From Locusta migratoria (taxonomy: Eukaryota > Arthropoda > Insecta > Orthoptera > Acrididae): a stretch of DNA of 64,000 nucleotides. The notes beneath the pieces were generated by a model. It searched no databases and was not told where the DNA came from. It saw only the letters and a program-made list of their open reading frames with translations. Below, piece after piece: positions 20,323-31,896 of this stretch. Position 1 is the stretch's first letter. Each line of letters opens with the position of its first letter. Made by a program: the position numbers and the translations under genes. The stretch is taken from the NCBI GenBank assembly GCA_026315105.1, contig CM048750.1:260205151-260269150 (forward strand). The letters are read 5' to 3'.

Positions 20323-22330
20323 ATGCTACCAAAGAGGGTTGTACACCCTTTGGGTACAAGCCAGTCGACGAGCCGTCTCCAGGGCGAGTCTCGCCACACC
20401 ACGGCCGCTGTTTGGTCGGGTTTCCCAGTTTCCGGTAGCTTCACACCTCCTGGTCGCTCGCTCTTCACTTGGTGCTCAGATCATGGTGAGGTAAAGTTGG
20501 TTCTGCTTTTGTGTCCGTGGAGATGGTAGTGATTCGTTGTCTAGCATGTTTAACTTAGACTCTTGAACATAGATTCATTTTTCGGAATATTTTTTTTCGA
20601 TCGTGTGCGGAAATGTTTTCTAGTTTTTCAGTCCAGTGATTTCCAACAGATAAACATGGTGTATTGGTGACTAGTTGCAGTTTGATAATGGCCTGGTGTA
20701 TTCAAACCTTTTGTGATTATGTTATGGCGTACAAACTCTGTGTAAATTCTTTCTAGCTTTGTGTGGCCCGATTTCTAACAGACGATATGTTCATTTTTTT
20801 ACAGTGCATGTAAAATATTTCTTATCGTTTCCTTCCGTGAGTGATATGTGTTCCATGTGGTTGGTTCTTAGAACAAAGCCTTCAGCTTCCACTATTGCTT
20901 GTTACACGCCCATCAGGCAAGTAACTATGCGTGTATCCTTCTGATTTCCACTAACATTTCGTGATCTTCTCTCTCCGCCTATTTTAGTTTTGCTGTTTCT
21001 TCTCCGAACTTCTAGTATGCACTCAGTCTTTGTCAGTAATTCTCTCCGAGCCTTGTACAACCTCCTTCAATAGCTTGCTTATGAAATTCTATGTATTTCT
21101 AAGGATTGCATGCCGTAGTTTTTATTTTTATTTTTCCGACTTCGTAATTATTTCACTTTTCCGGGTTTTGAGACTGGGCTTCTTCCGTCTCTGTGAATTC
21201 TGCCAATCGCAAGTTGCTGCATTTCAGTAGCTTCCTTATGAAATTCTACGCAGTTCTAGGGGTTGAATGCCGTAGTTAATTTTCTTTATTTTTCGGAAAT
21301 TGAATTTATACATTTTTATCGGTTTTCGGAACCATGTGGATCCGAACTGCGACATCAGGGGTTTGCAGCTACTCACCTGAATTTACGCCACTTCTCATAA
21401 AACCAATGCCTAGATAGTTTACTCTCAGATTGCAACTTAAGAATTCACCGTGATTTTGTGTAATGAATCCGAATTTTAACCACTTCACCTTCAGTGGAGT
21501 GCGATCAGGTAGCGTAGCCATGTGTCGCCGTTAGCGTGTTTGCACGCGATCTAATCTAAATGCAACTTACCTTTGCTATACTCAAGCACGATCTCAGGCA
21601 CGACAGACCAGAGCCAAAGCAGTTTTATTGTATATTGTGTTGTGTGGTACCTCCGGGTTTGCTGAATTTCGCCTACGACAGCGGCGCCTGCTTCTGCCTC
21701 GTTTCAGTACACTGATTTTGGCGAGTTTCGCTGTTGCATTGCTTGTGTGTGAGGGAGTGAGTGTTGTTTGTAAATCCTTCCCTCAATAATGTGTAATTTA
21801 TGTTAAATTCAATGCTGGGCATCATGTAAATGGGATGATTTTTATCGTATTAACAAAATTGGATCCCCATGTTGCTTGCGTTCGACCTGAATAAGCAAGT
21901 TATGTTCAGTATAATTTTGACTTGCCTATAAATTGTAGTTTTGGAGCGCCTTCCCCCTTTTATTTAATATTGTTCTTCACCAGTGCTGAGAACAAGCTTA
22001 GATACATTTTTTTTAATGTTTAAGTTCCTTTGCGCCATAATGTTTTTCTTTAGCCACCTTTATGAAATAAATTTAATTGTGGTGGCTTGTGTATTAATGC
22101 CTGTGTGTAATTTCGTATATTTGGCCACTGTGTCGTTAACTACCTGTTATTAGAGTAATTTGAACCAAGTCAGTTCTCAATTTGGGCCAGGGAACAAGGT
22201 TTTGCAGCAGGGAGTAGCCGGTAGTTCACACGGACCATTCCTAATTTTACTGCTAAAATTAAGATTTTCTATAACAGTAAACCCTTATCTGGTACCTCCT
22301 ACCAGAATTAAGCTTTTATTACGTACAGTG
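20323..22330 (+). repeat. Unclassified ~2-kb repeat family X, copy 1 (LTR plus internal start?)
   Basis: Homologous along its length to copies at 35640-37914 (minus) and 43072-45110 (plus). Shared landmarks: GATGCTACCAAAGAGGG at its start, GAGATGGTAGTGATTCGTTG near 20519, a 158-bp internal duplication marked by GCATGCCGTAGTT-type sequence near 21105 and 21267, and AACAAAATTGG at 21853. Compared with copy 3 it lacks about 400 bp at the 5' end. After ACA at 21855 comes AAATTGG, reminiscent of LTR end plus primer-binding site. No coding frame. Confidence 0.7.
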
Positions 22331-22342
22331 GTCCACTTTTAA

Positions 22343-22765
22343 CTTAGCTTGGAGTGTCTTAACATATGGATGTGAAGTGTGGACTCTGGGAAAGGCAGAG
22401 AAAAAGAGACTGGAACCAATGGAAATGTGGATACGGAGAAGAATGACGAAAACAAACTGGGTGGATAGGAAAGGTAATGAACAGGTCTTGAGAGAAGTGA
22501 ATGAGAACAGAACGCTGCTAGATTATGTAGGAAGAAGAAAATCAAAAATAATAGGGCACGTAATGAGACACGATCAGTTCCTAACGAATGTATTTGAAGG
22601 AAAAGTTTTAGGGAAAAACCCAACAGGCAAGCCAAGAGCAATGTATTTTAATAACGTCAAAGAAGAAATGGGATAAAATTGTATGAAGAATTGAAGAGTA
22701 CGACAATAGAGAGAGGAACGTGGCTATATCGACAAGGCATATCCTTTAGTTTATGATGATGATGA
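22343..22765 (+). pseudogene. LINE family B 3' fragment
   Basis: The frame 22377-22676 reads LGKAEKKRLEPMEMWIRRRM, TNWVDRKGNEQVLREV, KIIGHVMRHDQFLTNVFEG and GKPRAMYFNNVKEEMG, the C-terminal end of a non-LTR retrotransposon polyprotein. The copy is 5'-truncated and ends near 22765 in a short GATGATGATGATT run, a simple-repeat tail. The same family occupies 38110-39810 on the minus strand with a much longer RT. Confidence 0.85.
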
Positions 22766-23429
22766 TTAACTGAAAGAAAGCTGCTAACTCCTGGGAATAA
22801 CCAGATATTATTAACAACAAACGAAAAACTTAAATATGTATTAAGAGGGCAATGTCATAATTTCCAGCCTACTGAACAGGAGTCGACAAGAAGTACTTGA
22901 GTTTACCCCCAATTTGCTCCAACCGTCCGTTTCTACACAATAAATACAATTTTTGAATCAGAGGAGTTTCCCCAAAAAATAACACGTCTCGTCATAAGCA
23001 GATGAAAAATAAAGGAAAGAAGTGTTTCTTGTTCAGCTGTCAATATGCCATAATGCGTTCGAATGGTAAACAATGCAGCATTTCGATTTTAAACAAGATC
23101 CTGAACATGAGCTGTCCACAAGAGAGATTACTATCTACTTCAAAGCCTAGAAATTTGAACTGCTTATTCTTACTTATCATGTTCCGATTCTGCGTAATTC
23201 AAATGTCAGTTTTGTTGAATTATTTGTGTTACAAACTGTAAGAACTAGGTCTTACTGTGATTTAGTATAAATTTATTTTCAACAGGGCATCAACGTATTT
23301 CTTTAACTATAATATTTGATACTGCATCAATATTGCAAACATGCCTCACTTCAAAGCTAGGGTTGTAAGAAAACAGAAATATCCTCGTAGTAACTACAAA
23401 AGATTTTATTCAGGTGGAACCACAGCATA
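22766..23429. other. Unassigned AT-rich stretch
   Basis: No supported gene; one 79-codon frame without motifs at 23002-23241. Confidence 0.5.
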
Positions 23430-25330
23430 CATCAAGTCAGTAAATGACATTGTAAATCTTTATTCCTTTTTAATACTGCACTATTAGTATTTTATTAATT
23501 AGGTGTTATTTTAAGACGACGACTGTTTCGGCTTTTCGCCATTCTCAAGTCAATTGCAATACATACAATATTTATAAATACAAATATACAAATATTTCTG
23601 TTGGTCTATATACTTACGTTTTTCTATTACAGCATAATGTTCTGAGAGCTTTTTCTTGTAGATTTTTTGCTGATATTTTTAGAAGATTTTTGAGCACATT
23701 ATTATTTGCACTTGTATTATTTCCACTGCACAATTCACTGCAGTGACATTTATCTATTTATAATTAGTATAAATATTACGCTGTTTTGGAATTTCAGCAT
23801 TAAAGAACAAAGATCGTAATATTTTAAATTTGGACTTTATTAAGCAACAATATAATTTATTGTTAATATCTATGGTGTTTTCAGTGATTTTAGTTGTATT
23901 CTGAAGAACGAAAGTAATACTCTATGCTTCTTTTCAATGTTATAATTTATATCAATATCTTTGTTGTTTTTCAGATTGAAATATCGGAAGTTATCCTTTT
24001 CCTTTTATGAAATCAAAAAAATTTTCTAAATATCGTTTGTGCTTTAGATTCGTTTTCTTTTTTTAAGAATTTTGTTTGAAACTCTTCCATAAGGATATAT
24101 ATTTCGATTTCTTTCAGAATACTCGTTATACTGTCTGTCGAGTGTACATTTCTCACATGCTATTTTATAAATCACTGAGTTCGAGTAATTTGGAACTTTC
24201 GTTTTCCATGATTTTTTTTCGTTTGTATACTGTTGCTGGTGCAAAAAGAAATGTTTATTTTAGTTTTTAGAACAATGTTTTTAATTTTATCTGTAATTTG
24301 ACCCATGTATGGAGTTAGTAAGTATGTTTTTAGAGACTTTTTCTTATCGCCATTATTTCTGAATATATAATTTGTGATTTTGTTTTAGCTACTATTGCTG
24401 GGTTAAAATAATAATTTTGCAGTATGTATCATAAGGTTTTCATTTCTTTTTGTATTGCATCATTGTAAAGCAGTAAGTTAGTGCGAGGGGGACTTGGAAA
24501 ATAAGTATCCCCTATCAACTGATGTGTTCACATCAAACAAGCTGTTCAATGCTTTTTCCGTATGCAATGCCCTGATTTTTTCCTGGATGGTTTTTTTAAG
24601 CTTGGACAGTGTTATGACTCAATCTACTTGGAAATTATGTAGAGAAATAAAGATATGTCTTTTCTTTAATATCTCATTCAATTTTTTTCCTTTCATAAGC
24701 AACTCTGCCCACAGTCATTAGGGGAAATATATTTTCCAAAATCGCCGCATAATTGTGTCACCATAGATTTAAAGAATGGAAGTTTATGTAAATTTGGGTG
24801 ATAGGTGGTATTGTTGATAATAATGTCATAATGTCAGTTCTGGTAGGTTTGTTATAAATCTCAGATCTACGGCAGTTATTATTATTGCTTATTGTTAGAT
24901 CTAAGAAGTTTATTGATTTGTTTTGTTCAGTTGCTATTGCGAATTTTATTTTTGGGTGTAAGCTGTTAAGTATTCTGTGAATTCTTTGTATGTCATTTTC
25001 GTATGTGTAGTGGTATATAAATTTGTTGAAAGTGGTCCAGTTGGAACTGAAAAATTTTTCTTCTAATGTATTAATAAATATATCAGAAATTGTGCCTGCA
25101 ATGCAATTTCCCATTGATACTCCATCTAGTTATTTGTAAATTTTATTTTCAAATTACAAATAATTCTGTCCTTTGATGATGGATACTTTTCCATGGCTTA
25201 ATAGGTTTTTCTTTTTTATCTGAATATTGTATCTGTTACTGGTATATTTATGTAGAGATTGTAATATCAAATGATGTAAACTTTCCTCCTTGGGGATTCA
25301 GTATGTCTTGAATGTTGTACTGTGTATTTT
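23430..25330 (-). pseudogene. Penelope-like retroelement fragment (RT and GIY-YIG-like pieces)
   Basis: The minus-strand frame 24758-25114 reads MGNCIAGTISDIFINTLEEK, DIQRIHRILNSLHPKIKFAI and QNKSINFLDLTISNNNN, which I recognise as Penelope-like RT. Upstream near 25270-25300 a DITIS and NIPVTDTIF segment extends it. The expected YVDD palm box is missing: the text goes from FIYHYTYEN straight to DIQRIH, implying a short deletion. At 24044-24244, VIYKIACEKCTLDRQYNEYS resembles the start of a GIY-YIG endonuclease (IYKIxCxxC). The low-coordinate end near 23515-23570 holds a GGCGAAAAGCCGAAAC stem-loop. Many stops; inactive. Confidence 0.78.
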
Positions 25331-26277
25331 TTGTGTCTTACTTAATTTACAGGATGGGCTATTTCTGCAGTTGTTGTAAGGCATATCAGGATCGATTTCA
25401 TATGTATTTTGGGTTGTGTTATAAGGATGATGCTTGGAGATATATAACAATGCTGGATTTTATATCTTCATTTGTTAAAGCTGCTTTGCATATTTTCAAT
25501 GTTTGTTTGACATATACTTTGAATCTAGTCATTGTGTTGTGTTGTTTAGCTATAGTATTGTTATTTTGGAAGAATTCCAGTGCCTTTTTCTACGTGTTTA
25601 TTTTGATTAATGATAACTACAATATTTTTGTTCTCCTTTCATTATTATTGCATTGTATGACTGTAACATATTATTTTTGCTTTTTGGAGTATTCTATTTA
25701 TTTTGTGTAGATCTGTTGTAGTCTTTTCTGTTTTGAATTTTTATTTCTGTCAGTTTCGCTACTTTTGTTATAGTTAATTTTGTTTTCATACTGATAGTTT
25801 TGTCATGTCTATTGCAAATTTTGTTCAAGCTATTACCTTTTTATGTCTGTATTATTAATGTAAGTTTTTATGTTATACTTAAGTCATTTGCTGAGTAATT
25901 TCATTTTGGTATTTGTAAATTGGATATCATTGAGGAGTTGTACTTGTTAAAAAAATTGATTGGTGTTTTGATATCTTGCTGTGTCTGATATTGTATGCAT
26001 AGTTATTGGTTTTCAATTAATATATAAATTTTTCTTTTTGCGTGTTGTACACATTACAAGATTAGTATACCATATATAATGATCTATTGAATTATTAATA
26101 TAAGTTAACATTATAGGTGTCTCACTTTGACTTAGCTTGAGACATTGTAAATATGTCTTGATTTGATCTATCTTTTTGCTTCAAACTGTTGATTACTCGT
26201 TTTTTTTAGAATTATGCTACTATCTTCCTTATTTGTTTCACTAGATTAGGTTTGCATACTGACATAAATTACAATTC
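25331..26277. other. Unassigned AT-rich stretch, possibly more Penelope-like sequence
   Basis: A plus-strand 132-codon frame at 25312-25710 is hydrophobic but lies opposite or beside Penelope-like sequence and has no family signature. I do not call a gene. The minus strand may continue the retroelement's 5' part. Confidence 0.4.
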
Positions 26278-26706
26278 AGGAAGACCTTTCTGAAAGCATA
26301 TGTCTGGAGTGTAGCATTATATGGGAGTGCAACATGGATGATAAGGAGTTCAGACAAAAAGTGATAGAACGTTTAGAAATTTGGTACCGCAGGAGAAGGC
26401 TGAAGAGTAAGTGACTGTATCGAGTTATTAAGGGGGAGGTACTGAAAAAATTGGGGAGAAGTGATATTTTCGGCATGTCCTGAATAAGAGATGGGATCGA
26501 TTGGTGGAACACACTATTAGATATCAGAAAATTGTCAATTTAGCATTGGAAGTGAGTAAAGTAAAATTGCAGAGGGAAACTGAGAGACGAATACAGCAAG
26601 CAGATAATAAAGGATGTGAGTTGTCTTTCTTATGAGGAGATGAAGCGCCTTACGCAGGATAGCGTGAACAGCTGCTTCAGTCATTGGACTGAAAAAATCA
26701 ACAATG
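26278..26706 (+). pseudogene. LINE family A, copy d (3' end)
   Basis: Plus-strand frames give RKTFLKAYVWSVALYGSATW-type sequence from 26279, then RPxDKK and REVSCLSYEEMKRL-type sequence with several stops. It ends with CAGTCATTGGACTGAAAA near 26690-26700, the decayed family 3' terminus. A truncated SINE follows at 26717. Confidence 0.75.
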
Positions 26707-26716
26707 GCAATCAGAT

Positions 26717-26781
26717 ACAGATGTTCAGATGTTTGTATAGTTTATGGGATTTAACTACAGGGTCATCAGTCCCTAAACTTT
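26717..26781 (-). mobile_element. 5'-truncated SINE fragment (S1)
   Basis: Only the 3' third of S1 is present (reverse complement AGTTTAGGGACTGATGACCC to ACATCTGAACATCTG). The tRNA-like head is missing. Confidence 0.8.
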
Positions 26782-27799
26782 GTAGCGGTACGGAATATTT
26801 CCGTAACATTATGTTACAGTCGATTTTTCGCTGTAACTCGGTCGAAGTTTATCGCCTGATTTGTTTACAGATTTGTAACTTTATCGAAAGATTTATTATA
26901 AAATTGTATTCTTATAGTATATTAATTATTTTGTAAATTTGTTGCATGGGAAATTTTGCTGTGGAATGTGCGGGAGTCGTGGCATGATGCGGGTCTAACC
27001 AAAATGGCTGCCATAGATGCAAATACACGTTCTGAAGCGGGCTTCTGGGGCTACCATTATGGCTGCTAGGAGTAATCCAGCGGTCACAGAGATCGAAGAA
27101 AAACACGGAAAATTATATTGATTGTTAATTATGAGTAGTTGAAGTCTGTCCGAGGCTACGTAGCGTATCTGTTGGGGAATACTTCATTCAATTTTGGCAA
27201 AACCGAAGAAAGTATGTCATCGAAGTTACATATCGTCTGGCTGTGGAAGTAATCCAGCATTTGGGCCTGAATTCAGCATACTGCGCCGCAGTCCGTTCGT
27301 ACTGAGTCGATACACACCTGGAGAGATGCTATTTCTTTTTTCTTTTTTCTTTTTTTTTAATGCTGATTGTCCTATTGAGGTCTGATAGAGATTCGAGAGA
27401 AGTTAAACTGTCCATGTTATTGTAATATCGAGTAAAAGAGGTAAAAGAAATTATTCAAGGGTTCCTGTTTGCATCATATCGTAATTTGCTGTTGATGTGT
27501 GGAGTTTTAGTGAGAGTTGCAGTTGTTATTGGTACGCTTTGGTTCATATAAAGTGGGGTATTGGTGGAAAGGACCCACAATACCGCCGGTTACTGACGAA
27601 GTTTCAGGCTGAGATAGATTTATAAAGGTACCTAAACTTTTTATTCAATTGGTGCTGGAGTATGTCCACAGGACCCTTGGATTCTGGTGAACTTCGATAG
27701 GGACAGAAACTGATATTCAAATTTTGGACAAAAAGATTAGGTAACTCAACTGTGACGTGTGTGTACGACAGATTAATTTTATTGAACTGATGGCTTGGA
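26782..27799. other. Unassigned stretch
   Basis: Mixed-composition DNA with a TTTTTTCTTTTTTC run near 27338-27358. No supported coding region or terminal repeats. Confidence 0.5.
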
Positions 27800-28245
27800 G
27801 CAAAGAACGTGGAAGCATTACAGCATAGAACGTGGAAGAGCAGTTCAAGGGAACGTATAAGATCAACATCAACAAAAGCAAAACAAAGGTAGTCTGAGAA
27901 AATCGTGGAATACCAAAGGAATTATATTACGCAACGAGACAGTAAACGTAGTTGATGTGTTTCGTTATTTGGGTAGCAAAATAACTTTTGATGAACGAAG
28001 TAAAGAATATATAAAATTCAGGATTGTAATGGGAAATAAAGCGTTTCCATAGAAGTGAAATTCGTTGGTATCCAATATTTATTGAACTGTTAGGAAGGCT
28101 TTTGTAAAATAATTTGTCTGCAATGTAGCATTGTTCGGGACTCAAACGTGAATGATAAGGAGTTCAGGTAAAAAGATGATAGAAACTTCTGAAATGTGGT
28201 GCTAAAGAGGAATGATCAACATTATATGGTTAGATTGCGTAAGTA
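27800..28245 (+). pseudogene. LINE family A, copy e (decayed)
   Basis: Recognisable by nucleotide order: GGTATACCAAAGGAATT-like, TTTCGTTATTTGGGTAGCAA (the YLGS region), then GATAAGGAGTTCAGGTAAAA and AAATGTGGTGCTAAAGAGG (the EMWCYRR region). Every frame is full of stops. It is truncated at both ends. Confidence 0.65.
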
Positions 28246-28973
28246 ATGAATTTTTTATGTGTCTAAACCTGTTCGCCTCCCATGTCATCTTCTACGGACT
28301 CCTCGTTAGGCTTACATACACACACAAGTAGGCTTAATAGTAGGGATGGCGGTTATCGATGAAACAACCCGTTTTCGGTTATACCGGTTCTTTTCGTCTC
28401 CAGTTTAACCGCACCGTAAAAATTGCACAAGATAACCGGTTTTTCAAATAACCGGTTTTCGGTTTTTATTGCTATTATTTCCACTGGAGTTGGAACGAAA
28501 CATATTTTGCGGCCGAAACTGAAACCGTAATCATCGGTTATTCTAGTTCCAGCCGAAACCGAAACTTGCGAAATTTAGTTAACATTTAGGTAAATTTACG
28601 TCATACGACAAATCACTAGTCTTTCCATATTTTGCAAGATCCCATCCCAATACCACGCCTTCTTGAGTGTGTGTAAGCCTAGCCAAGATTCCGTAGAATA
28701 CGATATACGAAGCATACAGATTTACTGGCCTAGTATTTCCATCCGGCAGTTGCGAATATTGAGCCATCCACTCTGATAGTTGGATTTGTGAGCCAGTGCA
28801 TACGAATATCTCGTTATACACACAACATATATAAGTTACAGTCAGTAAATAAACTTGAATCAGTGCAGCAGAAGTATTTCGAAAAATAAAGTCACAGTTC
28901 CGGCTAACAGTATGATTGTTGTCAGTGTAAATTTACGTAAATTGAACTAGGAAAGCTATTTACCACATGATCA

Positions 28974-29186
28974 AAGAATGTTCAAATGGGTGTGAGTTCT
29001 TATGAGACCTAAATGCTTAGGTCATCGGTCCCTAGACTTACAAACTACTTAATATAACTTTAACTTACGCTAAGGGCAACATATACATCCATGATTGAGG
29101 TAGGAGGGAGGACTCTAACCTCCGACTGGAGCAGCCGCGCAGTCCGTGACATGAAGCCTCAGACCGCACGGCTACCTCGCGATGCG
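28974..29186 (-). mobile_element. SINE (S1-related subfamily) inside the hAT element
   Basis: The reverse complement has a tRNA-like head with CGAGGTAGCCGTGCGGTCTG and a B-box-like GGTTAGAGTCC, plus a body with GACCGATGACC and a CATTTGAACATT end. The 11-bp TSD CCACATGATCA is exact at 28963-28973 and 29187-29197. The head differs from other S1 copies and marks a separate subfamily. Confidence 0.92.
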
Positions 29187-29253
29187 CCACATGATCAGTG
29201 TTACCTAAACCCATATTGGTTATTAAAAAGCCTCTCGCTTTCAAGGAATCACG

Positions 29254-30342
29254 TTAACATTTTGGATGCTTTCTCCTTAAATGACATAGCATGTTTGTAC
29301 TACCTCCACCCGTTTTCAGTTCTTTAAAGCAAATGGAGCATTGTACCTCACTGCTCCCTTCCCCGCGTCCACACATTGGTGCCAACGCTGGCCAATATTT
29401 TTGAGACAGCGTCCACACATTGGAGCCAACAGTCAGTTGAATTCGTCGAGAGCCAACGTAAACATATCTGACGCTCAAATCGCGGCCAATGCGTTAACGC
29501 TATTGAGTGTGAATAATTACATTTTTTCATTGTAAACCAAAATACGTAAAAGAAGATGGGGTGTTGTATCACTTCCTACCAAACATTAATTACGGTACAA
29601 AATCATTAATTTTTAAAATATGCTAAAAGTAAACGATACATTATTAAAACGTAGACCTGCTACTTTAAATGATTGAAATAAAAATAAAAAAGAAAGATGT
29701 TTTGGAGGGATACTATTCGTTTGGTATTAAGCTTCGATTTATTGCTAAAGGAGACAGTTTTAGAAGCCTCCACTTCTCTTTTAAAATAACCATATAATTG
29801 ATATCACTGGTAGTGCTTGAAGTTTGCAAAACAATATTTAAAACTTGACAGGAAATATTAAGTACTGTACTGTTAATTTTAAAAATTAAATTCAGTAATG
29901 GAGTGTGTCGAAAGTCTAAAAAGATTTTAATTTCACAGTTCATGCCTAAGTTTTGCTGTGGCATTTCGTTTTTTGAGGTTTCTTTCACAAATAAATCACT
30001 TTCTGATACTGTTCTAATATTTACAAAGACATTTCGAAACTTTAAAACGGCGACGAAGAACGAACGAAGAAAGAAACAGTTTCGAGATGAGCAGACGACA
30101 AAATCAGAATGAACTGTTGGCGCCAATGTGTGTACGACGTACCCATATTGGCCCAACGTCCTTTGATGTTTGGTCGAAATACCGACAAGCAACGGAGCCT
30201 TACCAACTTTGGTTCCAACGCTATTTCAGCGATCCACACATTGGACGAACACTGTTGGCGCCAACGTTGGGTCCAATGTGTGGATCCGGCCTTACTTCTT
30301 GAAGTACTTCCACACTCGGGATGGTGTCATTTAAGACACAAC
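29254..30342 (-). pseudogene. BED zinc finger of a hAT transposase, split by insertion
   Basis: Read on the minus strand, 30342 down to about 30295 gives TPSRVWKYFKK, the start of a BED domain. The coding text resumes at about 29340 with SSEVQCSICFKELKTGG, then GSTNMLCHLRRKHPKC and a stop. The C-x2-C ... H-x4-H zinc ligands are all present in the second piece. The 0.95 kb between the pieces is a separate TIR element. BED fingers bind DNA at transposon ends. No hAT catalytic or dimerisation segment remains. Confidence 0.8.
29345..30294. mobile_element. TIR element nested in the hAT BED finger
   Basis: GTCCACACATTGG occurs twice near the left end (29369, 29411). The right end carries GATCCACACATTGG at 30231 and its inverted form CCAATGTGTGGATCC at 30271, with GTTGGCGCCAACGTTGG between them. 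The interior (29550-30080) is AT-rich and has a 159-codon minus-strand frame without recognisable domain. The TSD could not be fixed: AAGG-type bases lie at both junctions. Superfamily unknown. Confidence 0.65.
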
Positions 30343-31034
30343 CGATGTCTGGCGACGACAGCAAGGAACTGCCGCATGAACAGACGGAGGCAAGTCTTGT
30401 TCACTGCCGGTGCACGCGCGTCGTCTAATAGGCCACGCCACACGGCAACAGGTGCATGGAAGCCTCAACAGCTGCACCAGTTCTTAAGTTCTTATGCCAC
30501 GCGTTTTTTGCGCGTTTCTGACTGCCGGGATTGTTCTTAAATTATCACTGATCGCTTTTCTTAGTTTTTGCGATCACCTAATTTTTCACAAGAGTAGAAA
30601 TTTTAGGAATAGCCCTAAATATTAGGGTCTACTAGCTTTAATTATTTAAAATTATTTACAAAAAGCACATTTTGAGCCACTACTACAGGAAGTAGTCGTA
30701 CCGGTTTTTTTACCTGGTTCTTGGCAATAACTAAAAGAAACCGGTTACAACCGACACCAAATAAATACCGAAAAAAACCGGTTATTCAAAACTAAAATAC
30801 CGGTATCGGTTTTAACCGGTCGGTTTTTCCCATCCCTACTTAATAGAGGGAAGTGATCTTGCGAAATGCGGAAAAACTTGTGACAGTGGTGTAAAGTAAA
30901 TTTACCTGAATTTTAACCTAATCACGCAAGTTTCGGTTTTTGCCGAAACTAGAAGAGGAACGCAATATTCGGTTATGGTTTCAGCAGCAAATCATTTTTC
31001 GGTTGGACTCTAAATCCGAATCCGAAACTTGTTT

Positions 31035-31400
31035 GCAGTTACGGTCGCACGCTCCGTGGTAAGGCCGCGGTTGGGCCGCGAGGTCCCGGGACCCGGCCTT
31101 TTAACGCCTCGCCCTTGTGCTCCGGCCTCCGCTAGCGACTCGCCACGCATATCTGGCTGAGCAGTGAGCAGTGAGTGTGAGCCACGCGCCTGCCTTCCGC
31201 CGGCGCACGCACAGGATCGCAAGGCGCATGCGCGCGGCGTCGCCAATGACCTCTGACGTCACGCCCGGTTTGAATCCACTGCCGCCCGCAACGAACGTCG
31301 CCGGGCGGCTTGCCAGCGCACGCGCCTCGCTCGCTACACGGAGTTCACTCAGTCCAGCTGCACTTTCTCCCGACCAACCAGCTGAGCTATAGTGCTGTCA
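31035..31400. promoter_or_regulatory. CpG-rich island with NRF1-like and CRE motifs
   Basis: Dense CG steps, GGCGCATGCGCGCGG near 31223 (NRF1-like) and CTGACGTCACG at 31253-31263 (a full CRE palindrome). It precedes the TGACGTCA-rich palindromic array by about 0.5 kb. There is no obvious coding exon. It may be a promoter, or GC-rich repeat DNA related to the array. Confidence 0.4.
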
Positions 31401-31549
31401 TAGCCCGCTAGGAACGATCCGATTAAAATTACTGGCTAGTTGACGTCTTTCACGTGGCACTGCTGTGTTACCACAAGGCAGCCAGCTACCGCTCGGCTAT
31501 AGGCGACATAAAAACAGGAAAGTCATTCTGCAAATGCTGTGGAGCAGTG

Positions 31550-31896
31550 TATCATCAGGAAAAGAACTAGCTTTGCATCTTTGCGAATATAGGATGGCAA
31601 GTATTTGATATATATCAAGAACAGAAAAGGACTAGAGACGGAATACTGTGTGACCCACATTGTTGATAGTTCCGCAGTCTGAGGAATCAGCTGATTATTT
31701 CAATTTACCACAACCAATTATTTGAACTGCAAACTTCCAATTACGTATGAACTAAACCATTTGTCAACTGTCACACTAATACTATAATGCTTAAGTTTAT
31801 CTAGGCGAATTCCATGATTTACCCAATCAAAAGCTTTTGAAAGATCATAAAAAATCGCAATGGGTGATGTCTGCATTGTGTCTGCTTTGACTGCCA
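31550..31896 (-). pseudogene. CR1/jockey-like LINE fragment (family D)
   Basis: The minus-strand frame reads KADTMQTSPIAIFYDLSKAF, DWVNHGIRLDKLKHYSISVT and VDKWFSSYV, the RT region containing the first catalytic Asp (YDLSKAFD). Towards 31550 it is homologous to 34130-34260 of the next family D copy. It stops at the start of the palindromic array, which appears to interrupt it. Confidence 0.8.

Larger units (their letters stand above)
28341..30838 (-). mobile_element. hAT-type DNA transposon, 2,498 bp, with nested insertions
   Basis: The left end is TAGGGATGGCGGTTATCGAT. The right end is the inverted form ...CCCATCCCTA, with many ACCGGTT/AACCGG motifs near both ends (28375-28470 and 30700-30825). 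The 8-bp TSD CTTAATAG is exact at 28333-28340 and 30839-30846; 8 bp is the hAT hallmark. A BED-type zinc finger remnant on the minus strand supports hAT. It contains an S1 SINE (28974-29186) and a second TIR element (about 29345-30294). Without these the element is only about 1.3 kb, so most of the transposase is already deleted. Confidence 0.88.

Noticed and set aside
25312..25710. 132-codon hydrophobic plus-strand frame that could be a membrane protein
   Set aside because: AT-rich composition gives Phe/Leu/Ile/Tyr by chance, it lies beside Penelope-like sequence on the other strand, and no signature is present.
29713..30192. 159-codon minus-strand frame as a host gene
   Set aside because: It lies wholly inside the inner TIR element; at best it is a remnant of that element's protein.
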